The notes under the pieces are model-generated. The model searched no databases. It was not told the DNA's origin and was given only the letters and a program-made list of their open reading frames with translations. From an uncultured Pelagimonas sp. (GTDB taxonomy: Bacteria; Pseudomonadota; Alphaproteobacteria; Rhodobacterales; Rhodobacteraceae), in the NCBI GenBank assembly GCA_947497905.1, contig CANMIH010000001.1:558001-622000 (forward strand): 64,000 nucleotides of DNA, given 5' to 3'. The first letter of the stretch is position 1. The number at the start of each line of letters is the position of its first letter. Below, piece after piece: positions 42,344 to 50,871 of the stretch. A program made the translations under genes and the position numbers.

Positions 42344-43789
42344 ATGGATTATGGATTTACCACAGCAGCCTATGTGGTTGCGGCTGTTCTCTTCATTCTG
42401 TCGCTGGGTGGCCTGAGCGGTCAGGAAAGCGCCAAGCGGGCGGTCTGGTATGGCATCGTTGGCATGGGGCTTGCGGTTGTTGCGACCCTGATTGGACCGG
42501 GCAAGGGTCTCTGGCTCCTGTCGCTGATCCTCATCGCGGGCGGCGGGGCCATTGGCTTTATGCTCGCCAAAAAGGTCGAAATGACCCAGATGCCCGAACT
42601 TGTGGCCGGGATGCACGCGCTGGTTGGTCTGGCGGCTGTGTTTGTCGGCTATAACGCCGAGCTGGTGATGAACTCGGTCGGCGCCTTGCAGGCGGCCGGG
42701 GATGACGCCGGTCTGGCGGCACTCAAAGGCTTTGCCGCCAAGGTGGCGCAAAAAACACCGGTTGAGATCGGCATTCTGAAGGTCGAAGTTTTCCTTGGTG
42801 TCTTCATCGGTGCGATCACCTTCACCGGGTCGGTCATTGCCTATGGTAAGCTGTCGGGCAAGGTCACCTCGGCGGCCACCAAACTGCCGGGCGGTCATCT
42901 GCTGAATGCAGGTGCGGGGGCGCTGTCGCTGATCCTGCTGGTCATCTACATGAGCTCGGGCGGCGGTTGGACGCTGTTGCTGATGTCGGCGCTGGCCTTC
43001 TTCATCGGGTATCACCTGATCATGGGCATCGGCGGCGCCGATATGCCGGTGGTGGTGTCGATGCTGAACTCCTACTCGGGGTGGGCCGCGGCCGCGATTG
43101 GCTTCTCGCTTGGCAATGATCTGTTGATCGTTGTGGGGGCGCTTGTTGGCTCTTCCGGTGCGATCCTCAGCTATATCATGTGTAAGGCGATGAACCGCTC
43201 GTTTGTCAGCGTGATCCTTGGCGGCTTTGGTGGCGCGGCAGGCCCGGCCATGGAAGTGGAAGGCGAACAGATCGCCATCGACGCCGATGGTGTGGCCACC
43301 GCTCTGGATGAGGCCGACAGTGTGGTCATCATTCCGGGCTATGGCATGGCCGTGGCGCAGGCCCAGCAGAACGTGGCGGAGCTTACTCGTCGTCTGCGGG
43401 CCAAAGGCAAAGAGGTGCGTTTTGCAATTCACCCCGTTGCCGGGCGTCTGCCGGGGCACATGAATGTGCTCCTGGCCGAAGCCAAGGTGCCCTATGACAT
43501 CGTGCTGGAAATGGATGAGATCAACGACGACTTCCCTGAAACCGACGTGGCGATTGTGATTGGCTCCAATGACATCGTGAACCCGGCAGCTCAGGAAGAT
43601 CCGAACTCGCCCATCGCTGGTATGCCTGTTCTGGAGTGCTGGAAAGCGAAACAGGTGTTTGTCTCGAAACGCGGTCAGGGCACTGGTTACTCCGGTATCG
43701 AGAACCCGCTGTTTTACAAAGAGAACACCCGCATGTTCTACGGCGACGCCAAGAAATCGCTCGACGATCTGCTGACCCGCATTTCGTAA
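42344..43789 (+). CDS. pntB: PntB, NAD(P) transhydrogenase beta subunit
   Basis: 481 aa. N-terminal ~290 residues are membrane helices of dII; the C-terminal dIII domain binds NADP(H) ([71 protein letters not shown]). Complex located in the inner membrane, supplying NADPH. Co-transcribed with pntA; followed by a good terminator. Confidence 0.97.
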   Translation: MDYGFTTAAYVVAAVLFILSLGGLSGQESAKRAVWYGIVGMGLAVVATLIGPGKGLWLLSLILIAGGGAIGFMLAKKVEMTQMPELVAGMHALVGLAAVFVGYNAELVMNSVGALQAAGDDAGLAALKGFAAKVAQKTPVEIGILKVEVFLGVFIGAITFTGSVIAYGKLSGKVTSAATKLPGGHLLNAGAGALSLILLVIYMSSGGGWTLLLMSALAFFIGYHLIMGIGGADMPVVVSMLNSYSGWAAAAIGFSLGNDLLIVVGALVGSSGAILSYIMCKAMNRSFVSVILGGFGGAAGPAMEVEGEQIAIDADGVATALDEADSVVIIPGYGMAVAQAQQNVAELTRRLRAKGKEVRFAIHPVAGRLPGHMNVLLAEAKVPYDIVLEMDEINDDFPETDVAIVIGSNDIVNPAAQEDPNSPIAGMPVLECWKAKQVFVSKRGQGTGYSGIENPLFYKENTRMFYGDAKKSLDDLLTRIS

Positions 43790-43817
43790 GACCGTTTCGG
43801 CATCACTAGAAAACACA

Positions 43818-43847
43818 CCCCGTCCGGTTCCACCGGGCGGGGTTTTT
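43818..43847 (+). terminator. Rho-independent terminator of pntAB
   Basis: CCCCGTCCGGT-TCC-ACCGGGCGGGG (one T-G pair) followed by five T (43843-43847), 28 nt after the pntB stop. Confidence 0.88.
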
Positions 43848-43937
43848 CTTTGCGCGGGATGCAGCTCTCCTGTCACCACGGTGAGAGGAGCCCTGTGGTG
43901 AAAGAGCCTCACACACACTGTTGAGGAAGAAAGACAT

Positions 43938-44336
43938 ATGAAACGCACAGCCGTGAACCCCTGGGATTGGTCGCTCAAGCTTGGCTACAATCAGGCAGAA
44001 ACCATCGAAGGCGCGACGCGTCAGGTGATCTGCGCCGGGCAAACTGCGGTGGATGCCACCGGGGCGCCACAACATGCCGGGGATATGCGGGCGCAGATCG
44101 CGCTGGCGCTGGACAATCTCAAGGCGGTATTGGCAGAGGCCGATATGGGGGTCGGACATGTCGTCCGGCTTGGTATCTATACCACAGATGTCGATGCCGC
44201 TTTGCAGAACTTCGATCTGATGGGGATGACTTTTGGTGCGGCAGGTGTCGCCCCACCTATGACATTGCTAGGGGTGTCGCGGCTTGCGCTTCCGGGATTG
44301 ATGTTCGAAATTGAAGCGGTGGCCATGGCCGCCTGA
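43938..44336 (+). CDS. RidA-family protein
   Basis: 132-aa member of the Rid/YjgF/YER057c family (enamine/imine deaminases). The strands around VICAGQTAVDATGAPQHAG, DNLKAVLAEADMGVGHVVRL and the ending APPMTLLGVSRLALPGLMFE fit the fold, but the usual catalytic Arg in the PxR(S/A) motif is replaced (APPMTLLGVSRL), so it belongs to a divergent subgroup. Located between pntAB and a WYL regulator. Confidence 0.82.
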   Translation: MKRTAVNPWDWSLKLGYNQAETIEGATRQVICAGQTAVDATGAPQHAGDMRAQIALALDNLKAVLAEADMGVGHVVRLGIYTTDVDAALQNFDLMGMTFGAAGVAPPMTLLGVSRLALPGLMFEIEAVAMAA

Positions 44337-44391
44337 TCCCGCGCTCTTTCGCGCCACACCCTACGTCCTGAAGAAAACGGATGATCCAGAA

Positions 44392-45078
44392 ATGCGTCGT
44401 GCCGAAAGATTATTCCGTCTGGTCAATGAGATGCGCGCGCGGGATCTGAGTAGATCTCAGGACCTTGCCGCGCATTTCGAAGTCAGCGTCAGCACAATCT
44501 ATCGCGACATTGCCCATCTTCAGGCCTCGGGCCTGCCAATCGAAGGAGAAGCGGGCGTGGGATATGTTCTGCGCCCGGGGTTTGATCTGCCCAGCATGAC
44601 CTTCACCCATGATCAGATCGAAGCGTTGGCGGTTGGGCTGTCGTTTGTCGAGCGCACAGGGGATCCTGCGTTGATCGCAGCGGCGCAGGAGGCGCGGGCA
44701 AAGTTGCAGGCCGGGCTGCCCGATCCTGAGGAACGGCGTCTCAGCCATGCGCCCTATTACAATCTGCACCCCAAAAAGGGCGAGACGGCGCGGCTGGGGG
44801 CCATGCGAACGGCCATTCGGCAGCAACAGATCGTTGAGATCAGCTATTGCAATGCTCAGGGCGAAGCCTCCCAGCGTCGCGTGCGCCCCTTGGTGATCTG
44901 GGATCTTGTAGATGGTTGGATGGTCTCGGGGTGGTGCGAGCTCAAGACCGATTTCCGCACCTTTCGATCGGACCGCATGCAAACGCTGGACGTGACCGGT
45001 GAGCGGTTTCAAGACGATGAAACCACCGGGTTACTTGCCTTCATGAAGCGCGAAACCTGTGAGACACATCGTCGGTGA
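44392..45078 (+). CDS. WYL-domain (YafY-type) transcriptional regulator
   Basis: 228 aa. N-terminal HTH (MRRAERLFRLVNEMRARDLS, SVSTIYRDIAHLQ) and a C-terminal WYL domain (VRPLVIWDLVDGWMVSGWCE, DFRTFRSDRMQ). The start at 44392 gives the canonical N-terminus; the ribosome binding site is weak, so the RidA and regulator genes may be co-transcribed. A paralogous regulator is at 30202-30855. Confidence 0.88.
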   Translation: MRRAERLFRLVNEMRARDLSRSQDLAAHFEVSVSTIYRDIAHLQASGLPIEGEAGVGYVLRPGFDLPSMTFTHDQIEALAVGLSFVERTGDPALIAAAQEARAKLQAGLPDPEERRLSHAPYYNLHPKKGETARLGAMRTAIRQQQIVEISYCNAQGEASQRRVRPLVIWDLVDGWMVSGWCELKTDFRTFRSDRMQTLDVTGERFQDDETTGLLAFMKRETCETHRR

Positions 45079-45127
45079 AAACTACGATGCATTTTACCGG
45101 GTAACGGGCTGTAAAATATATGGTGTT

Positions 45128-45160
45128 AGGGATGTCCTGTGCGAGTAGGAATCCCTTTTA
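45128..45160 (+). terminator. Terminator of the WYL regulator gene
   Basis: AGGGAT(G)TCCT-GTGCGAGT-AGGA-ATCCCT, a 10-bp stem with a bulged G, followed by TTTTA. It could also influence the start of the PilZ transcript, whose ATG is 13 nt further on. Confidence 0.55.
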
Positions 45161-45172
45161 TCGGTAGGCAGA

Positions 45173-45514
45173 ATGGCAAATACAAAACACAACTTTCCGA
45201 AAAACGGTGTCGAGGGACGTGGCCGCGAACGCTATGTCACCAACATGCCCTGTTTCTTTGAGATTCAAGGAAACGTGGTCCCCGGTTGGGTGTCTGATCT
45301 GTCTGCAAAAGGGGCCCGGCTTGAGTTCAGCACCGAACAGCGCCCGTTTGAGACGGGTCTCAGCACTGTGGTCAACATCGAAGGCTTGGGGCAGTTCGAC
45401 GCGATTTTGCGGTGGATTGCTCCTGGGCAGGCCGGGGTAGAATTTACGCTTGATGAGGCTGGGCAGGCCAAACTGGAAGAACAGCTCATCGACCTTATGT
45501 CGGATGAGCTATAA
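45173..45514 (+). CDS. PilZ-domain protein
   Basis: 113 aa. The c-di-GMP-binding elements RxxxR-like (GRGRERYV) and D-x-S-x-x-G (VSDLSAKGARLEF) are present in the right order, about 25 residues apart. This is a stand-alone PilZ, likely a second-messenger receptor. Hydrophobic segments are absent, so it is soluble. Confidence 0.8.
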   Translation: MANTKHNFPKNGVEGRGRERYVTNMPCFFEIQGNVVPGWVSDLSAKGARLEFSTEQRPFETGLSTVVNIEGLGQFDAILRWIAPGQAGVEFTLDEAGQAKLEEQLIDLMSDEL

Positions 45515-45547
45515 AGCATCCAAATGCCACATAGGGCGACCGACGAT

Positions 45548-45913
45548 TTAGGTCGCCTCTAATGCGGGTTCGGGAAATCCTTTCTCGGGCTCCCACCCCA
45601 TCTCCCCCCATTTCAGTGCCACCTTATTGAGTGCGGCAAGGGCCTTGTGCAGATCCTGACCTTCGCTGGTCAGTTGATAGCTCACCTCAGGCGGGATCGT
45701 TGGTTTCTGCGTACGCAGCACCAGCCCATTTTTCTCCAGCATTCGCAGGCGATCAGTCAGGACCTTGGCCGATATCTCGGGCATGAGACCCATCAATTCA
45801 CCAAACCGCAGCGGGCCTTCGCTCACGAGATGCCACAAAATGCTGGTGGTCCATCGGCCGGTGACCACGCGCAGTACGGGGTCCATCGGGCAGCTTCCTG
45901 GGGTGGTGCACAT
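45548..45913 (-). CDS. HxlR-family winged-helix regulator
   Basis: 121-aa protein with the HxlR helix-turn-helix (TGRWTTSILWHLVSEGPLRF, MPEISAKVLTDRLRMLEKNGLV) and a Cys near the N-terminus (CTTPGSCPMDP) that in this family can sense redox or electrophiles. It is divergent from the flavodoxin-like gene with two palindromes (45937-45976) between them, an organisation often seen for quinone- or aldehyde-responsive regulators. Confidence 0.9.
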   Translation of the reverse strand: MCTTPGSCPMDPVLRVVTGRWTTSILWHLVSEGPLRFGELMGLMPEISAKVLTDRLRMLEKNGLVLRTQKPTIPPEVSYQLTSEGQDLHKALAALNKVALKWGEMGWEPEKGFPEPALEAT

Positions 45914-45936
45914 GATCAGGTCTCACTTTCCTTTTG

Positions 45937-45976
45937 GTAACTGGTTACAAAATGGTAACGACTTACCTTTTGTAAG
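45937..45976. promoter_or_regulatory. Twin palindromes between HxlR regulator and flavodoxin gene
   Basis: GTAAC-TG-GTTAC (45937-45948), GGTAAC (45954-45959) and CTTAC-CTTTT-GTAAG (45962-45976) form related half-sites (TTAC/GTAA). They are typical for a dimeric winged-helix repressor and sit between the two divergent starts. Confidence 0.6.
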
Positions 45977-46021
45977 TAGGGGTGCCATCTAGCTGATGCA
46001 AGACAAAATCAGGAGGCCGTG

Positions 46022-46600
46022 ATGGCAACTATCGAAATCATTTATTTCTCGGGCTACGGCCACACTGCAAAACAGGCCGAGGCCGTGTTGGAAGGCGCAC
46101 AGCGCGCCGGTGACGCGCGCCTCTGGGCCATCCCAGAAGATGGGGTAATCAGCGACGAGGCCTGGGCCGCGTTGGATGCCGCCGATGCCATCGTCTTTGG
46201 CGGGCCAACCTACATGGGTGGCGCCCCATGGCAGTTCAAACGCTTTGCGGATGAAAGCTCCAAACGCTGGTTCACACGGGATTGGGCTGACAAAATCTCG
46301 GGCGGGTTTACCAACTCGGCAAGTGCCGTGGGCGACAAAGGCGAAACACTGAACTATTTCCGCGTCTTGGCGGGCCAGCACGGGATGATCTGGGTGTCGC
46401 TTAACCAAGCACCTGCCAACGCGCTGGCCAATGGTCCTCAGGATCGAAACTGGGCAGGGGGAAGTGCGGGCGCCATGGCGATCTCACCCGCCGATGCCCC
46501 AGCAGAAGAAGCCCCACGCGCCGGCGACCTGGAATCTGCGCGAGACTACGGCGAACGTCTTGCCCGATTTGCTCAGGCGCGTCAGCGTTTGGCGGCATAG
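46022..46600 (+). CDS. Flavodoxin/NAD(P)H:quinone oxidoreductase-like (WrbA-type) protein
   Basis: 192 aa. FMN-binding loop IIYFSGYGHTAKQAEAV and the FGGPTYMGGAPWQFKRF region match WrbA/flavodoxin-like proteins, with GSAGAMAI late. Two-electron quinone reduction is the usual role and fits control by a redox-type HxlR regulator. Ribosome binding site AGGAGG 5 nt before the ATG at 46022 (a GTG at 46019 is possible). Strong terminator follows. Confidence 0.87.
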   Translation: MATIEIIYFSGYGHTAKQAEAVLEGAQRAGDARLWAIPEDGVISDEAWAALDAADAIVFGGPTYMGGAPWQFKRFADESSKRWFTRDWADKISGGFTNSASAVGDKGETLNYFRVLAGQHGMIWVSLNQAPANALANGPQDRNWAGGSAGAMAISPADAPAEEAPRAGDLESARDYGERLARFAQARQRLAA

Positions 46601-46604
46601 ACAG

Positions 46605-46643
46605 AAAACCCGCGCCGTTTGGTGAAACGGCGCGGGTTTTTTT
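46605..46643 (+). terminator. Rho-independent terminator, flavodoxin gene
   Basis: AAAACCCGCGCCGTTT-GGTG-AAACGGCGCGGGTTTT: 16-bp perfect stem with a T-run to 46643. It may act for both this gene and the convergent hydrolase-OsmC gene. Confidence 0.92.
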
Positions 46644-46658
46644 GTGTAACAAACGATC

Positions 46659-47882
46659 TTAGTCGACGGGGCAGGCGAGCTCGGTTTCGATTTTTGCACC
46701 CTGTTCGAGGGTCCGGTGCACCGGGCATTTGTCAGCGATTTCCAACAGACGGTCACGCTGCTCAGCGCTGAGATCTCCTTGCAGACAGATGCGGCGCACA
46801 AAGCGGTCGATACGCGTGGCTGTGCTGGTTTCCGCATCCTGCGCATGCACCTTGTCATGGGTCACATCCACGGCAACATGGCTCAGCGGCCAGCCCTTGC
46901 GACGGGCGTACATGCGGATGGTCATCGAGGTACAGGCCCCAAGCCCCGAGGCCACAAAACCATAAGGCGACATGCCCTGATTGGTCCCGCCATAGGCCAG
47001 GGGCTCATCGGCCACCGCGTGGTGGTGGGGACCGTTCTGGATATCTTGCAAAAACCCCGCGGCATCGGCCTCGGAAATCCGCACAACGCCTTCGGGTGCA
47101 CCGATTGGTGGGGCAGGTGGGGTCAGCTCAAGATACCGCCCAGCCCAGGCCGAGATCACCTCGGCGGCATATTCGGCATCTTCGGCGCGGGTGATCAGGT
47201 GATCGGCATCGTCCAGCGTGACAAAGCTTTTGGGGTGTTTCGCCGCCAAAAAGATGTTTGAGGCGTTTGACACATCCACAATGTCATCGAGCGGCGCATG
47301 CAAAACCAGCAGCGCTTTTTTCATCGTGCCGATGCTCTCCGCGAGCGAGACGGCCTCAACATCCTCAACGAAATCACGGCCAATGGTGAAGGGACGGCCG
47401 CCAAGCGAGACCTGAGCCTGTCCGTCGGCACGAATATTGTCGAGACTGTCGGCGAAATTGTGGGTCACATGGCCGGGATCAAAGGGCGCACCAAGCGTCA
47501 CCACGGCCTTGACCGTGTCGATTTCAGGCGCTGCGCGCAAAACGGCTGCACCGCCCAACGAGTGACCGATGATCAGCGATGGCGCCATGCCACGGCCCGC
47601 CAGATAGGTGGCGGCGGCTTTGAGATCATCGACGTTCGAGTGGAACGTGGTGTTCGCAAACTCGCCTTTGGAATGCCCCAGGCCGGTGAAGTCAAAGCGC
47701 AGCACCGCGATTCCCATCGCGGCTAGTCTGGCGGCAATCCGCCGCGCCGCCGGAATGTCTTTGCCGCAGGTGAAACAATGGGCAAAAAGAGCTGTGGCCA
47801 GATGAGGGCCTTCGGGCAGGTCAAGCCGCGCGGCAAGAGGTACGCCGCTGTGGCCCTCGAAGGTGATACGTTCGGTGGGCAT
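46659..47882 (-). CDS. Alpha/beta hydrolase-OsmC fusion protein
   Basis: 407 aa with two domains. Residues ~1-250 are an alpha/beta hydrolase (FAHCFTCGKDIPAARRIA, nucleophile GHSLGGAAVL, LLVLHAPLDDIVDV, late DDADHLI His). Residues ~270-407 are an OsmC domain with its two redox Cys in VASGLGACTSMTIRMYARRK and the C-terminal CPVHRTLEQGA, which reduce organic hydroperoxides. The fusion suggests hydrolysis of an ester or acyl peroxide coupled to reduction. Start at 47882 with AAGGA. The two halves are in one frame without any break. Confidence 0.9.
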   Translation of the reverse strand: MPTERITFEGHSGVPLAARLDLPEGPHLATALFAHCFTCGKDIPAARRIAARLAAMGIAVLRFDFTGLGHSKGEFANTTFHSNVDDLKAAATYLAGRGMAPSLIIGHSLGGAAVLRAAPEIDTVKAVVTLGAPFDPGHVTHNFADSLDNIRADGQAQVSLGGRPFTIGRDFVEDVEAVSLAESIGTMKKALLVLHAPLDDIVDVSNASNIFLAAKHPKSFVTLDDADHLITRAEDAEYAAEVISAWAGRYLELTPPAPPIGAPEGVVRISEADAAGFLQDIQNGPHHHAVADEPLAYGGTNQGMSPYGFVASGLGACTSMTIRMYARRKGWPLSHVAVDVTHDKVHAQDAETSTATRIDRFVRRICLQGDLSAEQRDRLLEIADKCPVHRTLEQGAKIETELACPVD

Positions 47883-47989
47883 GAGGAGTCCTTGGACGTT
47901 CAGAAAGAATTTCGGGTTGCCTGATAGAATGTGCGTCCCTTGTGCTTGGCGCAAGTGATGTGACCATGAGTTGACGGGAAGGTGAGTGT

Positions 47990-48877
47990 ATGCGCGTTTT
48001 GGTGATCGGCCTGGTGGTGGCTTTGGCGCTTTTGGTGGCGGTCGGATACACAGGGGCGTTTCATCCCGCAGGCGACAGCTTTGCGGTGTTCCGACTGCCT
48101 CTGGTGGTTCTCTTGGCCTTGACGGTGATCTGGACCCCGTGGTCGCGACGGATTCGCTGGGCGATATCCGGTCTTTGTCTGATCATTCTTGGGCAAGCTG
48201 CGTGGAATGGGGTCGAACGTCATCCATCATCGACCGATTTGACGCTATTGCAGCACAACATTCTGTTCAAACGTCAGGGTGGGGAAGACTGGCTAGGCTA
48301 TGTTGCAGCTGTTAATCCTGATGTCCTGACGCTTCAGGAGGTGTCCGTTGCCAATCTGACCTTGGTCGATCAACTGAGCGAAAGTTATCCCTACCGCCAG
48401 CATTGCCCGTTTCGGTCCCATCTAGGGGAAACGGTTTTGTCGCGGTATCCAAAGATCGAAGGCACAGGGTTCTGTTCCACACGCGATGGGCTGGCGGGCA
48501 TGCGGGTGGAAACGCCCAAAGGTCCAGTCTGGATTGTCTCGCTGCATGTCAGCTGGCCCTGGCCCTATGGTCAGGCACCACAGATTACACAGATCCTGCC
48601 ACATCTCGAAAAACTCGATGGCCCGGTGATTTTGGCGGGGGATTTCAATGCGGTGGCCTGGTCCCATGCGGTGGACCGGGTCGGGCGCGCCTTTGGTGGC
48701 ACCCGGATGGGGGCCTGGGTCAACACCTTTGATTTGCCCAAAATCGGCTTGCCCGTCGGGATCGATCATGTTTTGGCCACGCCCGAGCATTTTGCGGTTT
48801 CCGTCACCGCGCAGCCTCGTCTAGGGTCCGATCACAAAGGGCTATTGGCGCGGGTGACTTTTCTTGACGACAACTGA
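47990..48877 (+). CDS. Endonuclease/exonuclease/phosphatase (EEP) family membrane protein
   Basis: 295 aa. Three N-terminal membrane helices (VLVIGLVVALALLVAVGYTG, LPLVVLLALTVIW, IRWAISGLCLIILGQAA) anchor an EEP domain with LLQHNILFKR (Asn), TLQEV (Glu), HVSW (His), LAGDFNA (Asp, Asn) and GSDHKGL (Asp, His). These are the metal and catalytic residues. Members include phosphatases and nucleases of unknown substrate. Overlaps the NUDIX gene by 14 bp. Confidence 0.85.
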   Translation: MRVLVIGLVVALALLVAVGYTGAFHPAGDSFAVFRLPLVVLLALTVIWTPWSRRIRWAISGLCLIILGQAAWNGVERHPSSTDLTLLQHNILFKRQGGEDWLGYVAAVNPDVLTLQEVSVANLTLVDQLSESYPYRQHCPFRSHLGETVLSRYPKIEGTGFCSTRDGLAGMRVETPKGPVWIVSLHVSWPWPYGQAPQITQILPHLEKLDGPVILAGDFNAVAWSHAVDRVGRAFGGTRMGAWVNTFDLPKIGLPVGIDHVLATPEHFAVSVTAQPRLGSDHKGLLARVTFLDDN

Positions 48878-49409
48878 AATTTCCGGAATTGGCCGGTTTG
48901 AACCACGTGATGTACGCGACCGCGCGGAATGGGCACGACTGGCCGAATTTGTTGCGGCGCAGGGCGTTGCGGCGTTTTCCCGTGATCCTCTGATCGGTGG
49001 GCATGTGACCGGGTCAGCCTTTATCCTGTCTCAGGACGGCTCTGCGGTTTTGCTGACCCATCATGCAAAGTTGGACCGTTGGTTGCAGTTGGGCGGACAT
49101 TGTGACGGGATCGCCGATGCCAGGTTTACGGCGCTGAAAGAAGCCTACGAGGAAAGTGGTTTGGCGCGCATTCACCTGCTGTCAGATCGGGTGTTTGACG
49201 TCGATATTCATGAAATCCCCGCCGGAAAAGAGCCGGCGCATCTGCATTATGACGTGCGCTTTTTGATGCAGGCCGACGCGGGTGACATCGCAGTCTCAGA
49301 GGAATCACATGATCTGGCCTGGGTGCCGCTTGAGCGGTTGGAGGATTACACCTCGGCGCAGTCCGTGTTGCGCATGCGGGACCGGCTGAAAAAAGGCGGC
49401 GGGGTCTAG
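48864..49409 (+). CDS. NUDIX hydrolase
   Basis: 181 aa. The NUDIX box GGHCDGIADARFTALKEAYEESGL departs from consensus at the first Glu (Ala) and at R/K, but the metal-binding EExG core is intact and it fits the GGHCDG subfamily. TTG start at 48864, overlapping the EEP gene; no ATG in the frame before the box. Substrate unknown. Confidence 0.85.
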   Translation: MTTTEISGIGRFEPRDVRDRAEWARLAEFVAAQGVAAFSRDPLIGGHVTGSAFILSQDGSAVLLTHHAKLDRWLQLGGHCDGIADARFTALKEAYEESGLARIHLLSDRVFDVDIHEIPAGKEPAHLHYDVRFLMQADAGDIAVSEESHDLAWVPLERLEDYTSAQSVLRMRDRLKKGGGV

Positions 49410-49433
49410 CCCCGCCAAGTGATGTGGCGCGGA

Positions 49434-50774
49434 TTAGCGCCCCATCAACCGATCATCAAAGGGGTATGAGGTGAGGTTCTCGTATCCGTCTTCGGTGATC
49501 AGAACCTGATCTTCCAGTTTGATCGAGAAGTCGCCGCCAACCTCACCAACCAAGGCTTCGACGCAGAGCACCATGCCGGGCTGCAGCTCATAGTCGAAGG
49601 CACCGGCCACTTCTTTGTCGGGATAGGCCACCAGCGGCCATTCATCACACAGACCAACCCCATGCATCATACAGCCGTATTTCTGCGCCTGATATTTGTC
49701 ATCCAACGGATGGCAGTTGGCGACCAGTTCGGGGATCGTCACGCCCGGCTTCAACAACTCCATATTGTGCTGGATGTGCTCGTGGGCGTGCTGCATGGCA
49801 TAGATCATGTCAGGGCGGGGGTCTTCGTCGCCAATCCACCAGCTGCGCGAGATATCGGTGCAGATGCCATAGGCCCCGACCAGATCGGTATCAAAGCTGA
49901 TGATCTCGTTCTGCTGGGTGATGCGCGGACCACATTCCTGGAACCAGGGGTTGGTGCGCTGGCCTGAGGCCAGCAGCCGGGTTTCAATCCATTCCCCGCC
50001 GCGACGGATGTTTTCCGCATGCAGAACCGCCCAGATGTCATCTTCTGAGGTCTTGCCATTGCCAACATTGGCCCGCGAAAAGCGCTCCATTTCATGCACC
50101 GCCTGTTCGCAGGCATGGATCGAACAGCGCATGGCCTTGATCTCATCCGGGCCCTTGATCGAGCGGCATTTCTCGGTGACCTCTTCCCCTTCCATGATCT
50201 CAAGGCCCTGCGCCTCAAGCGCGCGCAGCCCGGCCACCATGACCTTGTCGACCGCCAGACGCGTATTGCCGCCGGCATGTTCCGCCAGAATTTGGCGCAC
50301 ATCATTGGAGAACACATCGGCTGCCACGTCGATCTTGTCGCCGCGATCAAAGTAGAACAGATCCGCGCCCGAACGCACTTCGCGCACCAGCGGGTTGAAT
50401 TCACTCAGGAAGGGCGAATTCTTGTAATCCCACAGAACCATATATCCATCGGCACAGAGCAACAGCGCGCGAAACGGATTATGGGTGTTCCACAGCTGCA
50501 TATTGGTGCTGTCGGTGGTGTAACGGATGTTCAGCGGATCGAACATCAGCAGACCGGCATAGCCGCGATCGACGATATGCTGGGTCAGCCGTTCCCAGCG
50601 AAACCGGCGCATGGCCTGCAGATCGGGCAGCTCAAGTCCGGCTGCAGCCCATTCGCCAAAGGCCAGTTGGGTCGGACCGATTTCAATGCGGTTGTTGTCG
50701 TTGGGGGTATTGTCGCCAAGGGTGGTGCCTCGGGTCGGATCAATTTTGCGAATGTCGCGATAATGTTCGTTCAT
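49434..50774 (-). CDS. dddP: DddP-type dimethylsulfoniopropionate lyase (M24 metalloprotease fold)
   Basis: 446 aa. Cleaves DMSP to dimethyl sulfide and acrylate. The protein follows the DddP sequence closely from MNEHYRDIRKIDPTRGTTLG through DSTNMQLWNTHNPFRALLL to the metal-site motifs SFDTDLVGAYG, TDISRSWW, MHGVGLCDEWP, CVEALVGEVGG and KLEDQVLI, which provide the Asp, His and Glu ligands of the binuclear centre. The length matches. GGGAGACTTGAG precedes the ATG. It is a single gene here with no acuI, dddA or transporter beside it, so acrylate handling must be encoded elsewhere. Confidence 0.93.
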   Translation of the reverse strand: MNEHYRDIRKIDPTRGTTLGDNTPNDNNRIEIGPTQLAFGEWAAAGLELPDLQAMRRFRWERLTQHIVDRGYAGLLMFDPLNIRYTTDSTNMQLWNTHNPFRALLLCADGYMVLWDYKNSPFLSEFNPLVREVRSGADLFYFDRGDKIDVAADVFSNDVRQILAEHAGGNTRLAVDKVMVAGLRALEAQGLEIMEGEEVTEKCRSIKGPDEIKAMRCSIHACEQAVHEMERFSRANVGNGKTSEDDIWAVLHAENIRRGGEWIETRLLASGQRTNPWFQECGPRITQQNEIISFDTDLVGAYGICTDISRSWWIGDEDPRPDMIYAMQHAHEHIQHNMELLKPGVTIPELVANCHPLDDKYQAQKYGCMMHGVGLCDEWPLVAYPDKEVAGAFDYELQPGMVLCVEALVGEVGGDFSIKLEDQVLITEDGYENLTSYPFDDRLMGR

Positions 50775-50805
50775 CTCAAGTCTCCCTAAAGACCAGAGTG
50801 ACCGA

Positions 50806-50835
50806 ACAAAGACGCCCGCGGCGCATCCACGGGCG
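50806..50835 (-). terminator. Terminator-like hairpin upstream of dddP
   Basis: On the minus strand CGCCCG-TGGATGCGCCG-CGGGCG (about 50835-50813) is followed by TCTTTGTT. It lies after the stop of the gene at 50872 and would end that transcript before dddP. Confidence 0.5.
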
Positions 50836-50871
50836 ACATTTTAGACTGTCGTTTTCGACCTCGGGGTCGGT

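Noticed and set aside
42269-43978. 569-codon ORF antisense to pntB
   Set aside because: Very long but fully antisense to a well-conserved gene, Arg/His/Gln-rich and without a recognisable domain; an effect of GC-rich codon use.
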